DNA from: Eurosta solidaginis
Taxonomy: Eukaryota > Arthropoda > Insecta > Diptera > Tephritidae
Reading direction: 5' to 3'
Assembly: GCF_040869045.1 (NCBI RefSeq)
Contig: NC_090321.1
Span: 141,475,689 to 141,539,688 of the forward strand
DNA: 64,000 nucleotides
In this document: piece after piece, positions 34,434 through 45,412 of the stretch
Layout: each line of letters starts with the position of its first letter
Numbering within the stretch: the first letter of the stretch is position 1
Notes under the pieces: generated by a model
The model's input: the letters and a program-made list of their open reading frames with translations, nothing else
What the model was told of the DNA's origin: nothing
The model's database searches: none
Program-made: the position numbers and the translations under genes

Positions 34434-35263
34434 AAAAAAATGATAGAACATTTTATCACGGCCGGAGACCAACAGTATCCACAATTGAGCTGCGAGCTTA
34501 ATTTGAAAGGCTTAACTTGAATCGACTTGAAACAATTGAAAATGTATTATATGATTTTATAAATGCGAGAAATGGAGTGTCATTATTCACTTTTAATTGC
34601 CAAAGCTTACGTGACCATTTACAAGATATTTAACTAGACAGAATAGCATCATCGTCGGATTTTCTAATTCTTTCCGAGACGTGGATTGATAATGATACGT
34701 TTTTAGACATTCCCAATTTCGATAAAGTAATCCAATTTAAAATACCATATACAACAGCTGGTGGGGTTGCAATCTACCATAGCACACATGACCGGGGTAG
34801 TGTTGTTACTCCACAAACAACACTCAACGCAAAACAATTGGAATCAATGTCCGTTCAGATTTCTAAGGTGGGAGAAATATGTGCTTGTGAGAGTACATTG
34901 GGTAGCAACAAAACAATTGTAATTGTAGCAATTTATATTTCTCCCAATAAAGCAATAACTAAAATTATTGAATTCATCCACGAGGGTTTAATAAAATATA
35001 CCACAAAAGACTACCATAAAATGCCGATGATTTTAAGTGGAGATTTCAATGTAAATTTTGCCTCGGATACATCGATCTCATTAATTGAATTTCTCGCCAC
35101 CAAATTTAATTTAAAGCTTTGCAGCAGTCGCACTGAATCTACAACGCGATCAAAAACAGCAATTGACGCCGTGTTTCAAAGGAACATTGATCAAATCGGA
35201 ACTAAGACATATGTTTCATATTTTAGTTATCATAAGCCACTTGTATATTTTGTAGAAATTTGA
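34434..35263 (+). pseudogene. Helentron C-terminal AP-type endonuclease domain
   Basis: After a linker ('FYHGRRPTVSTIELRAEFER') come 'LFTFNCQSLRDHLQDI' (Asn motif), 'FLILSETWIDNDTFL' (Glu), 'MPMILSGDFNVNFAS' (DxN) and 'YVSYFSYHKPLVYF' (late His). This EN fused behind the helicase is diagnostic of Helentrons; it resembles non-LTR retrotransposon endonucleases. An in-frame TAA at 34631 and a TAA at 34431 break the fusion. The frame ends at 35263, 260 bp before the terminal hairpin. Confidence 0.85.
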
Positions 35264-35485
35264 TTAACAATAATAAAATTAAAAGTCTAAAAATATTCCT
35301 TAGTTTAATTTAAAGAAGGTTACAGTTCAGAATTACCGATATCTGTCAACAAACAGATTTTCAGAGTATAAAATCACCATTCATTTATTTCAGAGTATTT
35401 AGAGTATAAAATCACCACTCCTTTATTTCAGAGTTATAATTCAACATCACCATACTCATATAGCAGCTAGTGATGCTTTGTATGG

Positions 35486-35526
35486 ATATGTGTGTGTGGA
35501 ATCTTACGAACACACCACACTCATAT
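35486..35526. repeat. Junction stem-loop between Helentron copies
   Basis: ATATGTGTGTGTGG (35486-35499) pairs with CCACACTCATAT (35515-35526). A comparable stem-loop ending in the same CCACACTCATAT lies at 26133-26180. Terminal hairpins are a known feature of Helitron 3' ends. Confidence 0.6.
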
Positions 35527-36130
35527 AGCAAAAGCACCATAGACAATCTTAAGCTGGAGACATTGGTGCTTTATCGGTAACCTTATAACAGCTGATTCGA
35601 CCAACCTTATGAGAATCAATGCAATCGATTATTGGTGCCGCTAAGGTCGTAACCGTATCGTAGCCAACCAATTGGGTTTTGGTTTACCGTCGTAACGATA
35701 AACAACTGATTACGTTAGGGATACGGATACAGCGATACGACATACGGCACCAATGACTCCGGCTTTAAGTACGGCATTTGATCTAAAAATGAAAAACGTA
35801 TGTATGGCACATATGGTAAGGGTGCGAATGAGCACGCATAGGTCGCGGGTTGGAGGTGGGTACTTTTTCTAATTTATTTTTTTTTTCATATAATTTCTTT
35901 TTTTATCTTTAATATATGTTTTTTTTAATAATTTAATGCGAAACGTCACTTACATCATAATTGCATTTGATTTGTTTTTGTAATGGAATTTATTACGGTT
36001 GTGATATTTTGTGAAAAATAGAATTACCGATATCTGTAAACAAATGAATTTTCATAATTTTGTTGGTTACGTTCAGGGACCGATATGCCGAAAGATAACA
36101 ACGGGGCTCGTGATAGACGGCGAAATGCAC
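35521..36130 (+). mobile_element. Left end of a second, tandem Helentron copy
   Basis: 35521-35553 repeats 29313-29345, 35768-35850 repeats 29346-29430 ('gaatgagcacgca', 'cgcgggtt'), and 36050-36130 repeats 30470-30550, including the exon 1 start as MPKDNNGARDRRRN. The copy loses similarity after about 36130. It is interrupted by the MITE at 35554-35760. Confidence 0.75.
35554..35760. mobile_element. 207-bp MITE in the second Helentron copy
   Basis: Ends are inverted: CTGGAGACATTGGTGC against the complement of GGCACCAATGACTCCGG. The paralogous site at 29340-29350 is empty (caatcttaagtacgg), placing the insertion between CTTAAG (35548-35553) and CTTTAAG (35761-35767). The body is GC-richer ('ccgtatcgtagccaacc'). 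No protein. Superfamily not assigned. Confidence 0.8.
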
Positions 36131-37996
36131 CGCACACACTTATTTTTTCTCTGGAAAATTGTATGTAGCTTGCTCACGAGTAGGCAAACCATCATCAGTA
36201 TTCATTTACGCGAAAGATGGACAAACCAAAAACGTTGTCTACCAAAAAGTGTTACAATAAAGTTCGAATGAAATTGTATCAAAGAATTTGCTTTGTTTCG
36301 AATTAATTTTATTCTCTTTCAGGAAATCATTGAATTTATCGCATAGAGAAGCGGGCGAGGGTACGCTAGTTACCATAATATATACGTTTCATGTTTTTCA
36401 GCAAATTTCAATATAAAATTGGGTCATCTTGCAATCCATTTTTCAGTTATGTACTTCCCGGGAAGCTAGAGTCTTGAAACTTGGAACACACATCAGAATA
36501 CAAAAACAGTTTTGATAGGTGATCCATGGATCGTAAAAACTTAAACATTTCAATAGAATAGGGTGAGATGATAAAACGTATTTTATTTGGTCTTTTAAAT
36601 TAAAATCTGCGTTGTTTGAGCATGCGAGCTTTGCATTTTGCAAAGATACTCGAATTTCACGCTCCCACAAATCTCTTCTTACAATGCCGTTCTCCTCATC
36701 CACTGCTTCAGGCGGGCAATAGCTACCATCACACAGTGGTCGGTCTTATATGGAGTTGGTGGCCAAAAATACTTCCAGTAGAGATATCAACGTAAAACTT
36801 TGCTCACGGCTTTAAAAATATGTGATAATTATTTTTTCATAACATTGGTGCGGGTGATATCTTTATACAGACCCACAACCACCCACTTTCACCGCATGCT
36901 ATAAAAAGTAAGTAGATGTGTGGGGAAAGGGGTAAGATGTGTTTATCGCAAATACAATATTTAATAGGATTAAATAAATAAATTAAAGTTATTAAAATAT
37001 CTTGCATACATAACAATAACAAAACAACAAACACACACAAAAGTTTACATTTGCATATCGTCGACTGGATAAAATAATGTCGTATGTTACATGTGAGCAC
37101 ATATAACATGCGACAATAGTTTATCACGTTGACGCAGATCAGAAAACTGTCGCAAAACATAGTTAGTTGCACAAAGTGGCAGCTGATATTAACACTTTGG
37201 AAATCCTATAGCTTTGTCTAATAATAGCCGTGTTTTTTAACACGCGTATATCCGTTTACGCTTAAACTTTATATTGACTGCTAAGAGACAAACTATAAAT
37301 ACACCTCTGAAATTGCTGCGCATAAATTTTGTCCTACTAAATTTCAATACGCATTATACTCAGATGTAACTGAAATATGTGTCTTTGTTTCACCCTGTAC
37401 ACTAATTCTATGTATTATATGTGTGTCCACAATTCATCGCAACTGATTCAGCTATATGTTATACCCTATGGCCATCAGAGCGTTGCGTCTCCGCTTTTCG
37501 GTACACCCTGTTGCTGTAGCTAGTTGTTTTACCACAGCCGCTAGATGGGTCTCCTAAGCATTATCTAAGCGAAGATAGGCGTTTTTTAACACGCGCAAAC
37601 GAAACGTAGGAAAGTGAGGAAGCTATTCTTAAAGAGTACAGTTCGAATACAACAAAAACAAATATACCTTTTGAAACGCTGTTCTAATAAAAGATACTAA
37701 CGACACATTTAGTGGCAAACTTTTCCCTTCGATTTTTTATTTTTGGCGTATGGAACCAACCACTGTGCATCCTGCATTTTAAGGAAGTTGTGCAACACCA
37801 AGGTAGCCTTTGCTATTTTTTGGCGGATTCAGTACTCATATTTAGTGGGCCTAAAAAAAATTTTCCAACGACAAGCCAATTTAAAGGAAAATTGCAATTA
37901 GTTCTACAAACCTGGGCATGGCTCCATTAGAAACGGTTTCAAAGCGCAATATCGCCCACAAAATAAAGTGGAAAACTGACACATGTACCTGGAAAT
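36131..37996. other. No gene; traces of old repeats
   Basis: 36443-36530 ('acttcccgggaagctagagt', 'cttgaaacttggaacacaca') resembles the leader of the tandem-repeat/foldback family at 3385 and 21612 but lacks the array. GTTTTTTAACACGCG occurs at 37232 and 37581 in the same orientation, 349 bp apart. Nothing else recognised. Confidence 0.4.
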
Positions 37997-38137
37997 AAAA
38001 CACATTTATTTTCCTTTTAAAATTATTTAATTGGTCAATATTTCGACATCTCACATCTTTGCTCCTGATGATGATTTCAGGTTGAAGTCGAAATATCGAC
38101 AAATTAAATATTTTTAAAAGAAAAATAAACGTGTTTT
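37997..38137. repeat. Hairpin-forming inverted repeat
   Basis: Arms of about 50 bp (37997-38047 and 38087-38137) are inverted with few mismatches, e.g. 'ggtcaatatttcgac' against 'gtcgaaatatcgac'. The 39-bp loop holds CTGATGATGATTTCAGG. It could be a small foldback MITE or the end structure of a Penelope-like element. Confidence 0.7.
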
Positions 38138-39009
38138 ATTTACTTTACGGCCTCAAGCTCATCAAACATACACAGTTATTACTTAAATTTTTTTTTTTCA
38201 AATGGGAATAATTTTTCGCCATAGGAATTTCTTTTTCAAAAGAATAAAAAAAAAACAGGGTTTGAATTGCTTACTGAAAAATAGTAAAATTTATAATTTT
38301 TTGGCTTTACCAACAATGAGTTTTTTGTTGGTTTGGAATTTTTTTACAGCTTACATTTGTATTTGAAAAATATTTCAGCAACAGAAAATAAGCTAAGCAA
38401 ACAAATTTGTTTTCTTGATTTTGCTTCAGATGCAGCTTGAATGGATGCAAGGCGAATTCACTACCAGGTGATGGCAAAGCGAATTCGGCTATATTCGCCT
38501 AAAATTTTGTACCGACAATGTCTATGTGAAACAGAAAAGATCAGATATTGACAGCTATTCATTATAAGTAATTGTAAATAATTATACACTAGTGATGGGT
38601 GATACAGCGATTTTGAACTATCAGTGAATATAGTGATGGCGATTTTTGAATAGCGGCTATTTTTTACAGCTATAGCGATCGCTTTAAATTATTTTTAACA
38701 ATCGAATGTGCAATTTGTATTCTTGGATATAAAAAAGTAATGTTTGAGTTTCTTTACCGGAATAGATTGGATATTATACATTAATTTAGTTTAGTAGACA
38801 GAATATATGAACCAAAATTGCAATAAAAAGAAAAAATATGTGCCTTTGTATGTAAGTATGTACCTTGTATTGTAAACTCATGTAATGCGAAATTCTAATT
38901 TTCTGAGATATTATACAGGAATTATCGTCCTTGATATTACTTTCTGACTAGATAATTCATATGCAAGATTTAACGCTTTTACAACGTACGAAATCCTCTG
39001 TCTTCAACT
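38138..39009. other. No recognisable gene
   Basis: AT-rich DNA; some short palindromes ('cgaattcggctatattcgcc') but no frame or family recognised. Confidence 0.35.
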
Positions 39010-39852
39010 ATGCTGAAAGGCTGCAGGTAGGTAGGTAGGTATAATGGCTGCGACCATGGTCGCCCAAGTAGCTAATGAAAAGCCGTTTTGATGCCATAAA
39101 ACTCGTCTGAATTTACTGAGTACTACATGGATATGTTTTAAAACCAACCTGATTTGTTTATAAAATCAAAAATGTTTGCCATCCCTATTTCCGCTAGTCT
39201 TCCTAGATCTTCGAAAAAAGTGCTCCCGAATGATCTTAAACGGGTTCTAGCTAGAGCCGGGCATTAACACAGCTCAATGCTCGACAGTCTCTTTTTCACC
39301 TATACCACCTATATCTTTCAGCAGATACCTGGTTTTCCTTTCGTTGTAGTCCGGCCAAATGGCTTTTGAAATCGCACAACCCGCGGAGCTCTACCATTTT
39401 TGTTGGGCTTTGTTCACATAAAAATCTCGAATAACTCCCTTGGCCACCCCCAGGGGTATACCTACTTCGACACTGGCTATTATCTCACCCCCTCTGCTGA
39501 GCCCCTACGTGCCAGTTCGTCAGCCATCTCATTTCCCTCGATTCCCCTTTGTCTCGGAACCCAGATAATGGATATTTCCAGAGTGTCGGTCAGCGCCGAT
39601 AAGATTTGTTTGCATGACCCTACCATCTTTGAACTAGTGTATGGTGCACCTATCTTAACCTTAATTGCTACTTGACTGTCAGAAAGGATAGACCCTTTGC
39701 CAGTTATGTGTAATGAGTTGTGTCTCTCTCGTTACCGAGCGAGGTTTTCAAATTTTGTTTGGGAAAGTTCATGTTGGGCGGGACCCTTTTACGAAACTAG
39801 CAATCAGTCGGGTTTGGGGGGATTCTTGACATTCTTTCCACCAATAACTATT
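39010..39852 (-). pseudogene. LINE D: RNase H-bearing LINE relic, 3' end
   Basis: The plus-strand AGGTAGGTAGGTAGG at 39010 is the complement of a CCTA tail. Further up, the minus strand encodes 'SDSQVAIKVKIG' (about 39690-39655) and 'WVPRQRGIEGNEMADELA' (about 39570-39520), the RNase H Asp and His/Asp blocks, with PGH changed to PRQ. Degenerate C-terminal sequence follows. The upstream end abuts the target site of LINE C. Confidence 0.7.
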
Positions 39853-39989
39853 ACAAATATTTATTCGCTTCCCAAGGCAGTCGGTTCTACGTACCGGAGC
39901 GACTCGGGATTTTTCCCCACCAAGGACTGTCATTTCAGTGTGACCCCATTTAATTTGTTGCGTCCCTCCCACAAATTGTCATCCTCCCA

Positions 39990-40538
39990 GGAGCTCCTTG
40001 CAGCAGACTGCTCCATACTCTCTTACTCCGGGAAGGCATCGAATCCAATCCGGGTCCGTCTCCTGATCCCTGTCCTGAGAAATGGTTTTGCTGCTTCTGC
40101 CGGAAAAGAATCTTTTTAGGACGGTCATACTCTGTTCAGTATGTCTCGTGCAAGGGATGGTTGCATCAGACAAGTTGTTCTGGGCTTGATCCCAAAACCC
40201 GACGTCCACGTAACTTTTATAAATCTTTTGTGGCTCCTTGCTGCTCACGCCCAAGGGCGTCCCGTAGTCTACGCCTAAGCGCCCCTCCACTACCTTTCAG
40301 CAGCCTCGCTGCTCAGCAAGCCACAACAAGTAGCCGCTGCTGCTCGCGCCCCACGGCGCCAACAATTCAAACAGCTGATACCACTCATAACTATTACCTT
40401 CGTAGTAGAGTTGGTAGCAATTCTGAGCATCAGCCCCTTCCCCCGTCTTCTCCCCCCCTCTTTTCCGGCCGCAATCGTGCAGGTCAGGGAAACAGACTCT
40501 TCCTCCGTTTGCACCGTCTGCTAGCACAGAATATATAG
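39990..40538 (+). pseudogene. LINE C ORF1: 2A-like motif plus PHD-type zinc finger
   Basis: The frame reads GIESNPGP at 40035-40058, a match to the 2A ribosome-skipping core D(V/I)ExNPGP except that the first Asp is Gly (GGC). It is followed by 'WFCCFCRKRIF' and 'CKGWLHQTSCSGLDPKT' (40083-40200), a CxxC...HxxxC cluster of PHD type, then a Ser/Pro-rich tail (RSRPTAPT-like) to the stop at 40538. 2A-like sequences before a PHD/RING-like ORF1 domain are known in several CR1/L2-type LINEs. No good start codon is seen, so the frame is treated as a relic. Confidence 0.65.
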
Positions 40539-40797
40539 GTTTGCGACATCCGCCCAATGCAGCTCCTGCCTTGGGTGGTGCCACTTTCCTAGATGTTCTG
40601 GTCTCCGCGACGACAACCCCCCGACGGGTTTCATCGCGCCATGTTGCCAGGTCGCAAACCCAAATCATCCGGGTACCCCAATGCTTGCCCAAGGACGCCC
40701 AGTCCCAGGGCCACAACAGCAATTGCGTCCTGGCCTTCCACAACCCAGGCGTAGTCACCCGTCACTTACCCCCAGATTGGCGGCGTCTCCCCTTATG

Positions 40798-42830
40798 CAC
40801 TTCAGAATTCTGCAGTTAAACTGTAATGGACTAATTGGGAAGATTACGGAGATAGTCGATTTCATGAAGCGGCACAACATCCGCATCGCTGCGATTCAAG
40901 AGACTAAACTCACAGCAAGATCTGCATTGCAGACCTGCTCTGGGTATAATGTCCACAGGAAAGACCGCGAGAGCGGAAATGGAGGCGGCATCGCGTTTAT
41001 CATACACCACTCTGTGCAATATTATATATTTGATCCTGGCATCGACCCCAGGGAAAATGTCTTAGAACGTCAAGGCCTATCTGTCCGGTCAGGCGATGCA
41101 AACCTAGAAATCATCAACATCTACATCCCTCCTGCCATCTGTTGCCCTAGTGGATACCGCCCTAATATCAGGGCCTTACTCACTGGCAACAATCGCATTA
41201 TCTTAGGCGATTTCAATGCCCATCATTATCTATGGCAATCAAACTTGCGGGCGGACAGTAGGGGTGAGATGTTGGCCGATCAAATAGAAGAAACGACGTT
41301 CTGCACAATAATCGGAGACGCCCCCACACGTATGGTAGGAAGCTGTCACAGCTCGCCAGATATCTCAATCGTGAGCGCAGAACTTGTAAACTGCGTCAAC
41401 TGGCAGCCGATGGTAACATTGGCATCCGACAACCTGCCCATACTTATTTCGCTTGAGCGTACCGCCGACTTCATCGTCACCGAAAAACGCACTTTCATAA
41501 ACTTCAAAAAAGGAAAGTGGGAGGAATATAAATCTTTTACAGACAGCCGCCTAGCTGCCCTCCCTATCCCGACTGATGCCCGCCAAGGGGAGCGTGCCTT
41601 TGTAAGGTCATTGAATCCGCCTCGGCACGTTTCATTCCCGCCGGGAGAATTCCCGAAATCCGGCCCCACTTCCCGGTGGAGGCCGCAAACTTAGCGAGAG
41701 AACGTGACCTTATAAGACAGCTTGTTCCAGGCGACCCCCAAATAAGGGATATAAACCAACGCATCAGATTGCTTGTGGTCGAAGACAAGCGGGCGAAATG
41801 GGAGGAGCACATTAGAGGTTGTAACCTCTCTACCGGTGTGGGTAAACTTTGGTCCACCGTAAAGTCCCTATCGAATCCGACTAAGCACAAAGACAAAGTT
41901 TCCATCGTCTTTGGCGACAAAGTGCTGTCGGATGCGAAAAAATGCGCGAGCGGTTTCTGCCGACATTATATAATGCATCCTACGGTCGACAAAGATAGAC
42001 GGAGAGCCAATAGACACGCACATAAACACAAATTCAGCGCGTCACCAATCACCATCACCGCTAAAGAGGTTGAGGACGCCATTGGTCGCGCTAAACCATC
42101 CAAAGCAGTGGGTCCAGATGGCATAGCCATGCCGATGCTTAAAAGCCTAGGGAAAGAGGGTTTCAAATATTTAGCGCATGTCTTCAACCTGTCTCTTTCC
42201 ACCTTTGTCATACCCGAGAAATGGAAAATGGCCAAGGTGGTCCCGCTACTAAAGCCTGGGAAACCAGCTAAGATAGGTGAGTCGTATCGTCCGATATCTC
42301 TCCTATCGCCAGTGGCAAAGACGCTTGAAGCCATTTTGCTCCCTTATTTCCAAGCAAATTCGCAGCTAGCCCCTCGTCAGCATTGCTTCAGAAAATTCCA
42401 TAGCACTAGCACCGCGCTAAATGCCATTAGCACCCAGATAAATTGCGGTTTAAATCAACACCCCCACCATAGAACAGTACTCGTAGCGCTAGACCTATCA
42501 AAATCTTTTGATACGGTCAACCATGGCTCGTTACTGCAAGACCTGGAAGGGTCTACCCTTCCCCCATGTCTTAAAAGGTGGACCGCAAATTATCTGGGTG
42601 GTCGGCAGGCATCGGTGTCCTATCCCCACTTTTGTTTAATTTCTACATATCTAAGCTACCTTCACCACCGGAAGAAGTCACAATCGTTTCCTACGCCGAT
42701 GACTGCACAATAATGGCCACAGGCCCAGGCCCAAAGATAGATGCGCTATGCAATAAAATAAACGGCTACCTCCCTGATCTCTCCAGTTTTTTCGCCTCGC
42801 GAAACCTGGTGGTGGGGCGAGCATTGCTAC
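40798..42830 (+). pseudogene. LINE C ORF2: endonuclease and reverse transcriptase
   Basis: EN motifs: 'LQLNCNGLIGKITEIVDF' (Met codon at 40798), 'RIAAIQETKLTARS', 'RIILGDFNAHHYLW', 'CHSSPDISIVSAE' and 'LASDNLPILISLE' (usual SDH is SDN). A frameshift near 41620 moves to the frame open to 42713, with 'SKAVGPDGIAMPMLKSLG', 'SYRPISLLSPVAKTLEAI' and 'ALDLSKSFDTVNHGSL'. After a deletion and frameshift near 42613 come 'GVLSPLLFNFYISKL' and an intact 'YADDCTIM' box. The thumb and C-terminus are missing. Confidence 0.85.
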
Positions 42831-42853
42831 AACAACAACAACAAATATTTATT

Positions 42854-43293
42854 GTGAGGGTCCCTAAATTACCCTTTTGATAGGGTTAAAACCAAGAAAA
42901 AAGGAAGACGATTAACTACAAAATTTAAGTCGAGAGCTAGCAATATGTACAGCATTGTCATTTGAAAGTCGGAAAATGATAGTATCTCCGGACGTGGGGC
43001 AGATGCAAGGTGCGAAGTTCCTTTAATTCATTTAAAAATCAAAATTTCCTTAACTCTACGTATATCAAATGTGCATTTCTTAAACCCGTTACATAGGTTC
43101 AACTACTTTAATGATAATAAATCTGGAGCTTACATATATTATTTCTCGTTTTTTTTTTTCTTCAATTTAAATACAAAAATCTTTATTTAACAAATTCGTG
43201 GTAACCTACTTCATGTCTAAGCTTTTAATTTTAAAGTTTAACTAATCTAATGTTATTGGCTGGACACCCTAATGTATAGCATGTAGGAATTAA
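42854..43293. other. No recognisable gene
   Basis: AT-rich; no motif or repeat found. Confidence 0.35.
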
Positions 43294-44043
43294 GGCTGGG
43301 TGCGAGTTTGCCTAAATTGCTACCTAAATACACAAAAAACCTAAATCACTGGAAACTGTCGGCAAGGCAGTGTAAAAGAAAAATTTAGAATTTTCATGAG
43401 CATACTTTTCAACCTAAATTCAAATGTCAAATTTCAAAAACAAAAATATTGATATTTCAATATTGTATGTATGTATATGCAAATAAATGGCTCTTGTCCA
43501 TTCAATTTAAGTAAATCATAGATCATAGAGCGATGATCTCTGCTGCGATTAAGGTCCGATCGATTGTACGTGATGGTGAGCTCAATTTTCTTCAAGCTGA
43601 TATTGACGACAGAAGAATTGGGTCTTCTCAAATATGGACCGCATTCTGAACATATGTATTTGGCAGCCAAGTGCAGTAATTAGCCTAAAGAAGTTATTGG
43701 AGGCGTACCAACATCACAGTATTGAATTAGGAGATTGTGGAAAAGGTCATTGTACACGTGCTCCACTATGTCCGAAAAAAAAGCCTTATAAAACGGAGCC
43801 ACTGCATTTTCTTGAACTGCTATCTTGGGATAGGTACCTACCGCGGACCGTAATTGCGTGAAAACGCATCAAAAATATCAAATTTCCTTATTGTTATTAT
43901 TTTCTTAGCAGAAATAAACAATTTAGGTTTTCAAATCAACTCGTACAGTTTTGACAGATTTTTCCTAAATTATTTCAGTGCTGGAAAGTTCCAGTGGAAT
44001 ATTAGTTTAGGTACCTAAAATTTAGGCGAACTCGCACCCAGCC
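43294..44043. mobile_element. 750-bp PIF/Harbinger-like MITE
   Basis: Terminal inverted repeats match at 24 of the first 25 bases (start GGCTGGGTGCGAGTTTGCCT), flanked by TAA at 43291-43293 and 44044-44046. A 3-bp TWA duplication and GG-starting TIRs are typical of PIF/Harbinger. The TAA/CTAAAT motif recurs inside the ends. Interior frames on both strands (43634-43861 plus, 43434-43670 minus) show no transposase motif. Confidence 0.75.
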
Positions 44044-44991
44044 TAAATCAAAAAATTAACATATCGACAATGGTAGAGGTTTACATAGGCCTTTCCAAAC
44101 TTATATGCTAGATATATATATAAGTAGGTGCATATATTATTAAAATATTAATCAAAATCAATATAAAGGTAGAGCGCAAGAATAGCATGAGACACAATTT
44201 ATTGCAATTTTACTTTAGCAATATGTCGCAAGCCATAAAAAAATTTATCACAAGGTATGTGATTAAAAATAGAAAGTAAATATCATCACAAGTGGGATAG
44301 ATTGTACCAGAGATGTAAAAAGATTGAATCAATTGAGTGTGCGTTCTATCAGCATTCTTTTAAAAATTTAAATTTTTTGGTTGCATATTATAATTCTCCA
44401 TTCCTGAATGGCTTAAAATACTTTCAACTCAAAGCTAAAAAGTGTGTGTTGTTGAATGGTAAAATATAATTCAATATAGAATGTGAATGTACCAACCATT
44501 CCCAATATTTATTGAATATAAACTTGAAATGAATGCACACTTTTTTCCATTCAGTACTAAATACTTTTTTCCCAAGGTTATGTTTTTGTATACTTTCATT
44601 GCACCCAGATATGTTAAATCAATTTAGGAGTTGGGTGCAAAAAAGGCGTAAAACTGGTCAATAGAAATAATAGCCCCTTCTAATTATTCAAGTAGTTTAT
44701 TATAAAACTATAAAGTTTTAAATCATCTTCATGGTGTCCAAACATAAGACATTCAAGAAATAGTACTTCATAGCAGATTTTGTATACATCATAATTGGCT
44801 TGATTTTTCTTTCATTAATCGTGTAAGATAAAAAAATTTTAGGCCCTTTTGGGTTGACTGGTTTCCTTCTTAGTAAATCTGGGGGATAACTTGCTTATAT
44901 AAAAGCATAGGGCTCTTGATTATGTAAAGTATTCCAAAAACATGAAGATATAGTCGAATTTTGCCTGAAACTTCGCAAGGACAATCTATTG

Positions 44992-45412
44992 TTGTTGTTG
45001 TTGTTGTTGTAGCGATAAGGTTGCTCCCCGAATGCTTTGGGAAGTGTTATCGATGTGATGGTCCTTTGCCGGATACAAATCCGGTACGCTCCGGTACCAT
45101 TGCACCATTAAGGTGCTAACCCGACCATCTCGGGAACGATTTATGTGGCCACATTAAACCTTCAGGCCATTCCCTCCCTCCCTACCCCCAAGTTCCATGA
45201 GGAGCTTGGGGTCGCCAGAGCCTCGTCTGTTAGTGAAACAGGATTCGCCGCGGATAGGCGAGGTTGACAATTGGGTTTGGAGAAGCTATATATTGCGCTG
45301 GAAACCTGACAGGTTGCGCTACACAGCCCCTTGAATCTGGTATTTTAGTCGCCTCTTACGACAGGCATACCGACCGCGGGTATATTCTGATCCCCTAACC
45401 CGCTGGGGTAGA
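44992..45412 (-). mobile_element. Complete 421-bp SINE-like element with (CAA)n tail
   Basis: Minus-strand unit bounded by a perfect 11-bp duplication ACAATCTATTG (44981-44991 and 45413-45423). The head (45412 downward) starts TACCCCAGCGGGTTAGGGG and the tail is (CAA)n, seen as (GTT)n at 44992-45010. The head vaguely recalls a tRNA A box ('CAGcGGGTTAG'), but no convincing B box follows. It encodes nothing. The 'gctacaacaacaa' tail is the same as that of LINE C. A partial copy lies at 376-584. Confidence 0.85.

Larger units (their letters stand above)
26133..35526 (+). mobile_element. Helentron (Helitron-type) element, interrupted near its left end
   Basis: The left junction contains a stem-loop ending CCACACTCATAT (26133-26180), and the same stem-loop type ends at 35526. 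Between lie a nested inverted-repeat element (26180-29312) and a Rep-helicase-endonuclease gene (30513-35263). A C-terminal endonuclease is the hallmark of the Helentron/Helitron2 branch. From 35521 on, the left-end sequence ('agcaaaagcaccatagacaa') starts again, so a second partial copy follows head to tail. Exact termini are not proven. Confidence 0.7.
39866..42840 (+). mobile_element. LINE C: jockey-like non-LTR retrotransposon, both ends present, internally deleted
   Basis: Flanked by the 13-bp duplication ACAAATATTTATT (39853-39865 and 42841-42853), partly overlapping the (CAA)n tail. ORF1 has a 2A-like motif and a PHD-like finger; ORF2 has EN and RT. A deletion in the RT near 42613 and another after 'FFASRNL' (about 42808), which joins the RT directly to the CAA tail, remove the 3' third. 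Other fragments: 1637-1706 and 25105-25580. Confidence 0.85.

Noticed and set aside
37232..37595. LTR pair suggested by GTTTTTTAACACGCG at 37232 and 37581
   Set aside because: Only 15 bases match, flanks differ, and no coding region or primer site lies between them.
40290..40758. Minus-strand frames opposite LINE C ORF1
   Set aside because: Overlap the Ser/Pro-rich ORF1 frame on the other strand; no motif of their own.
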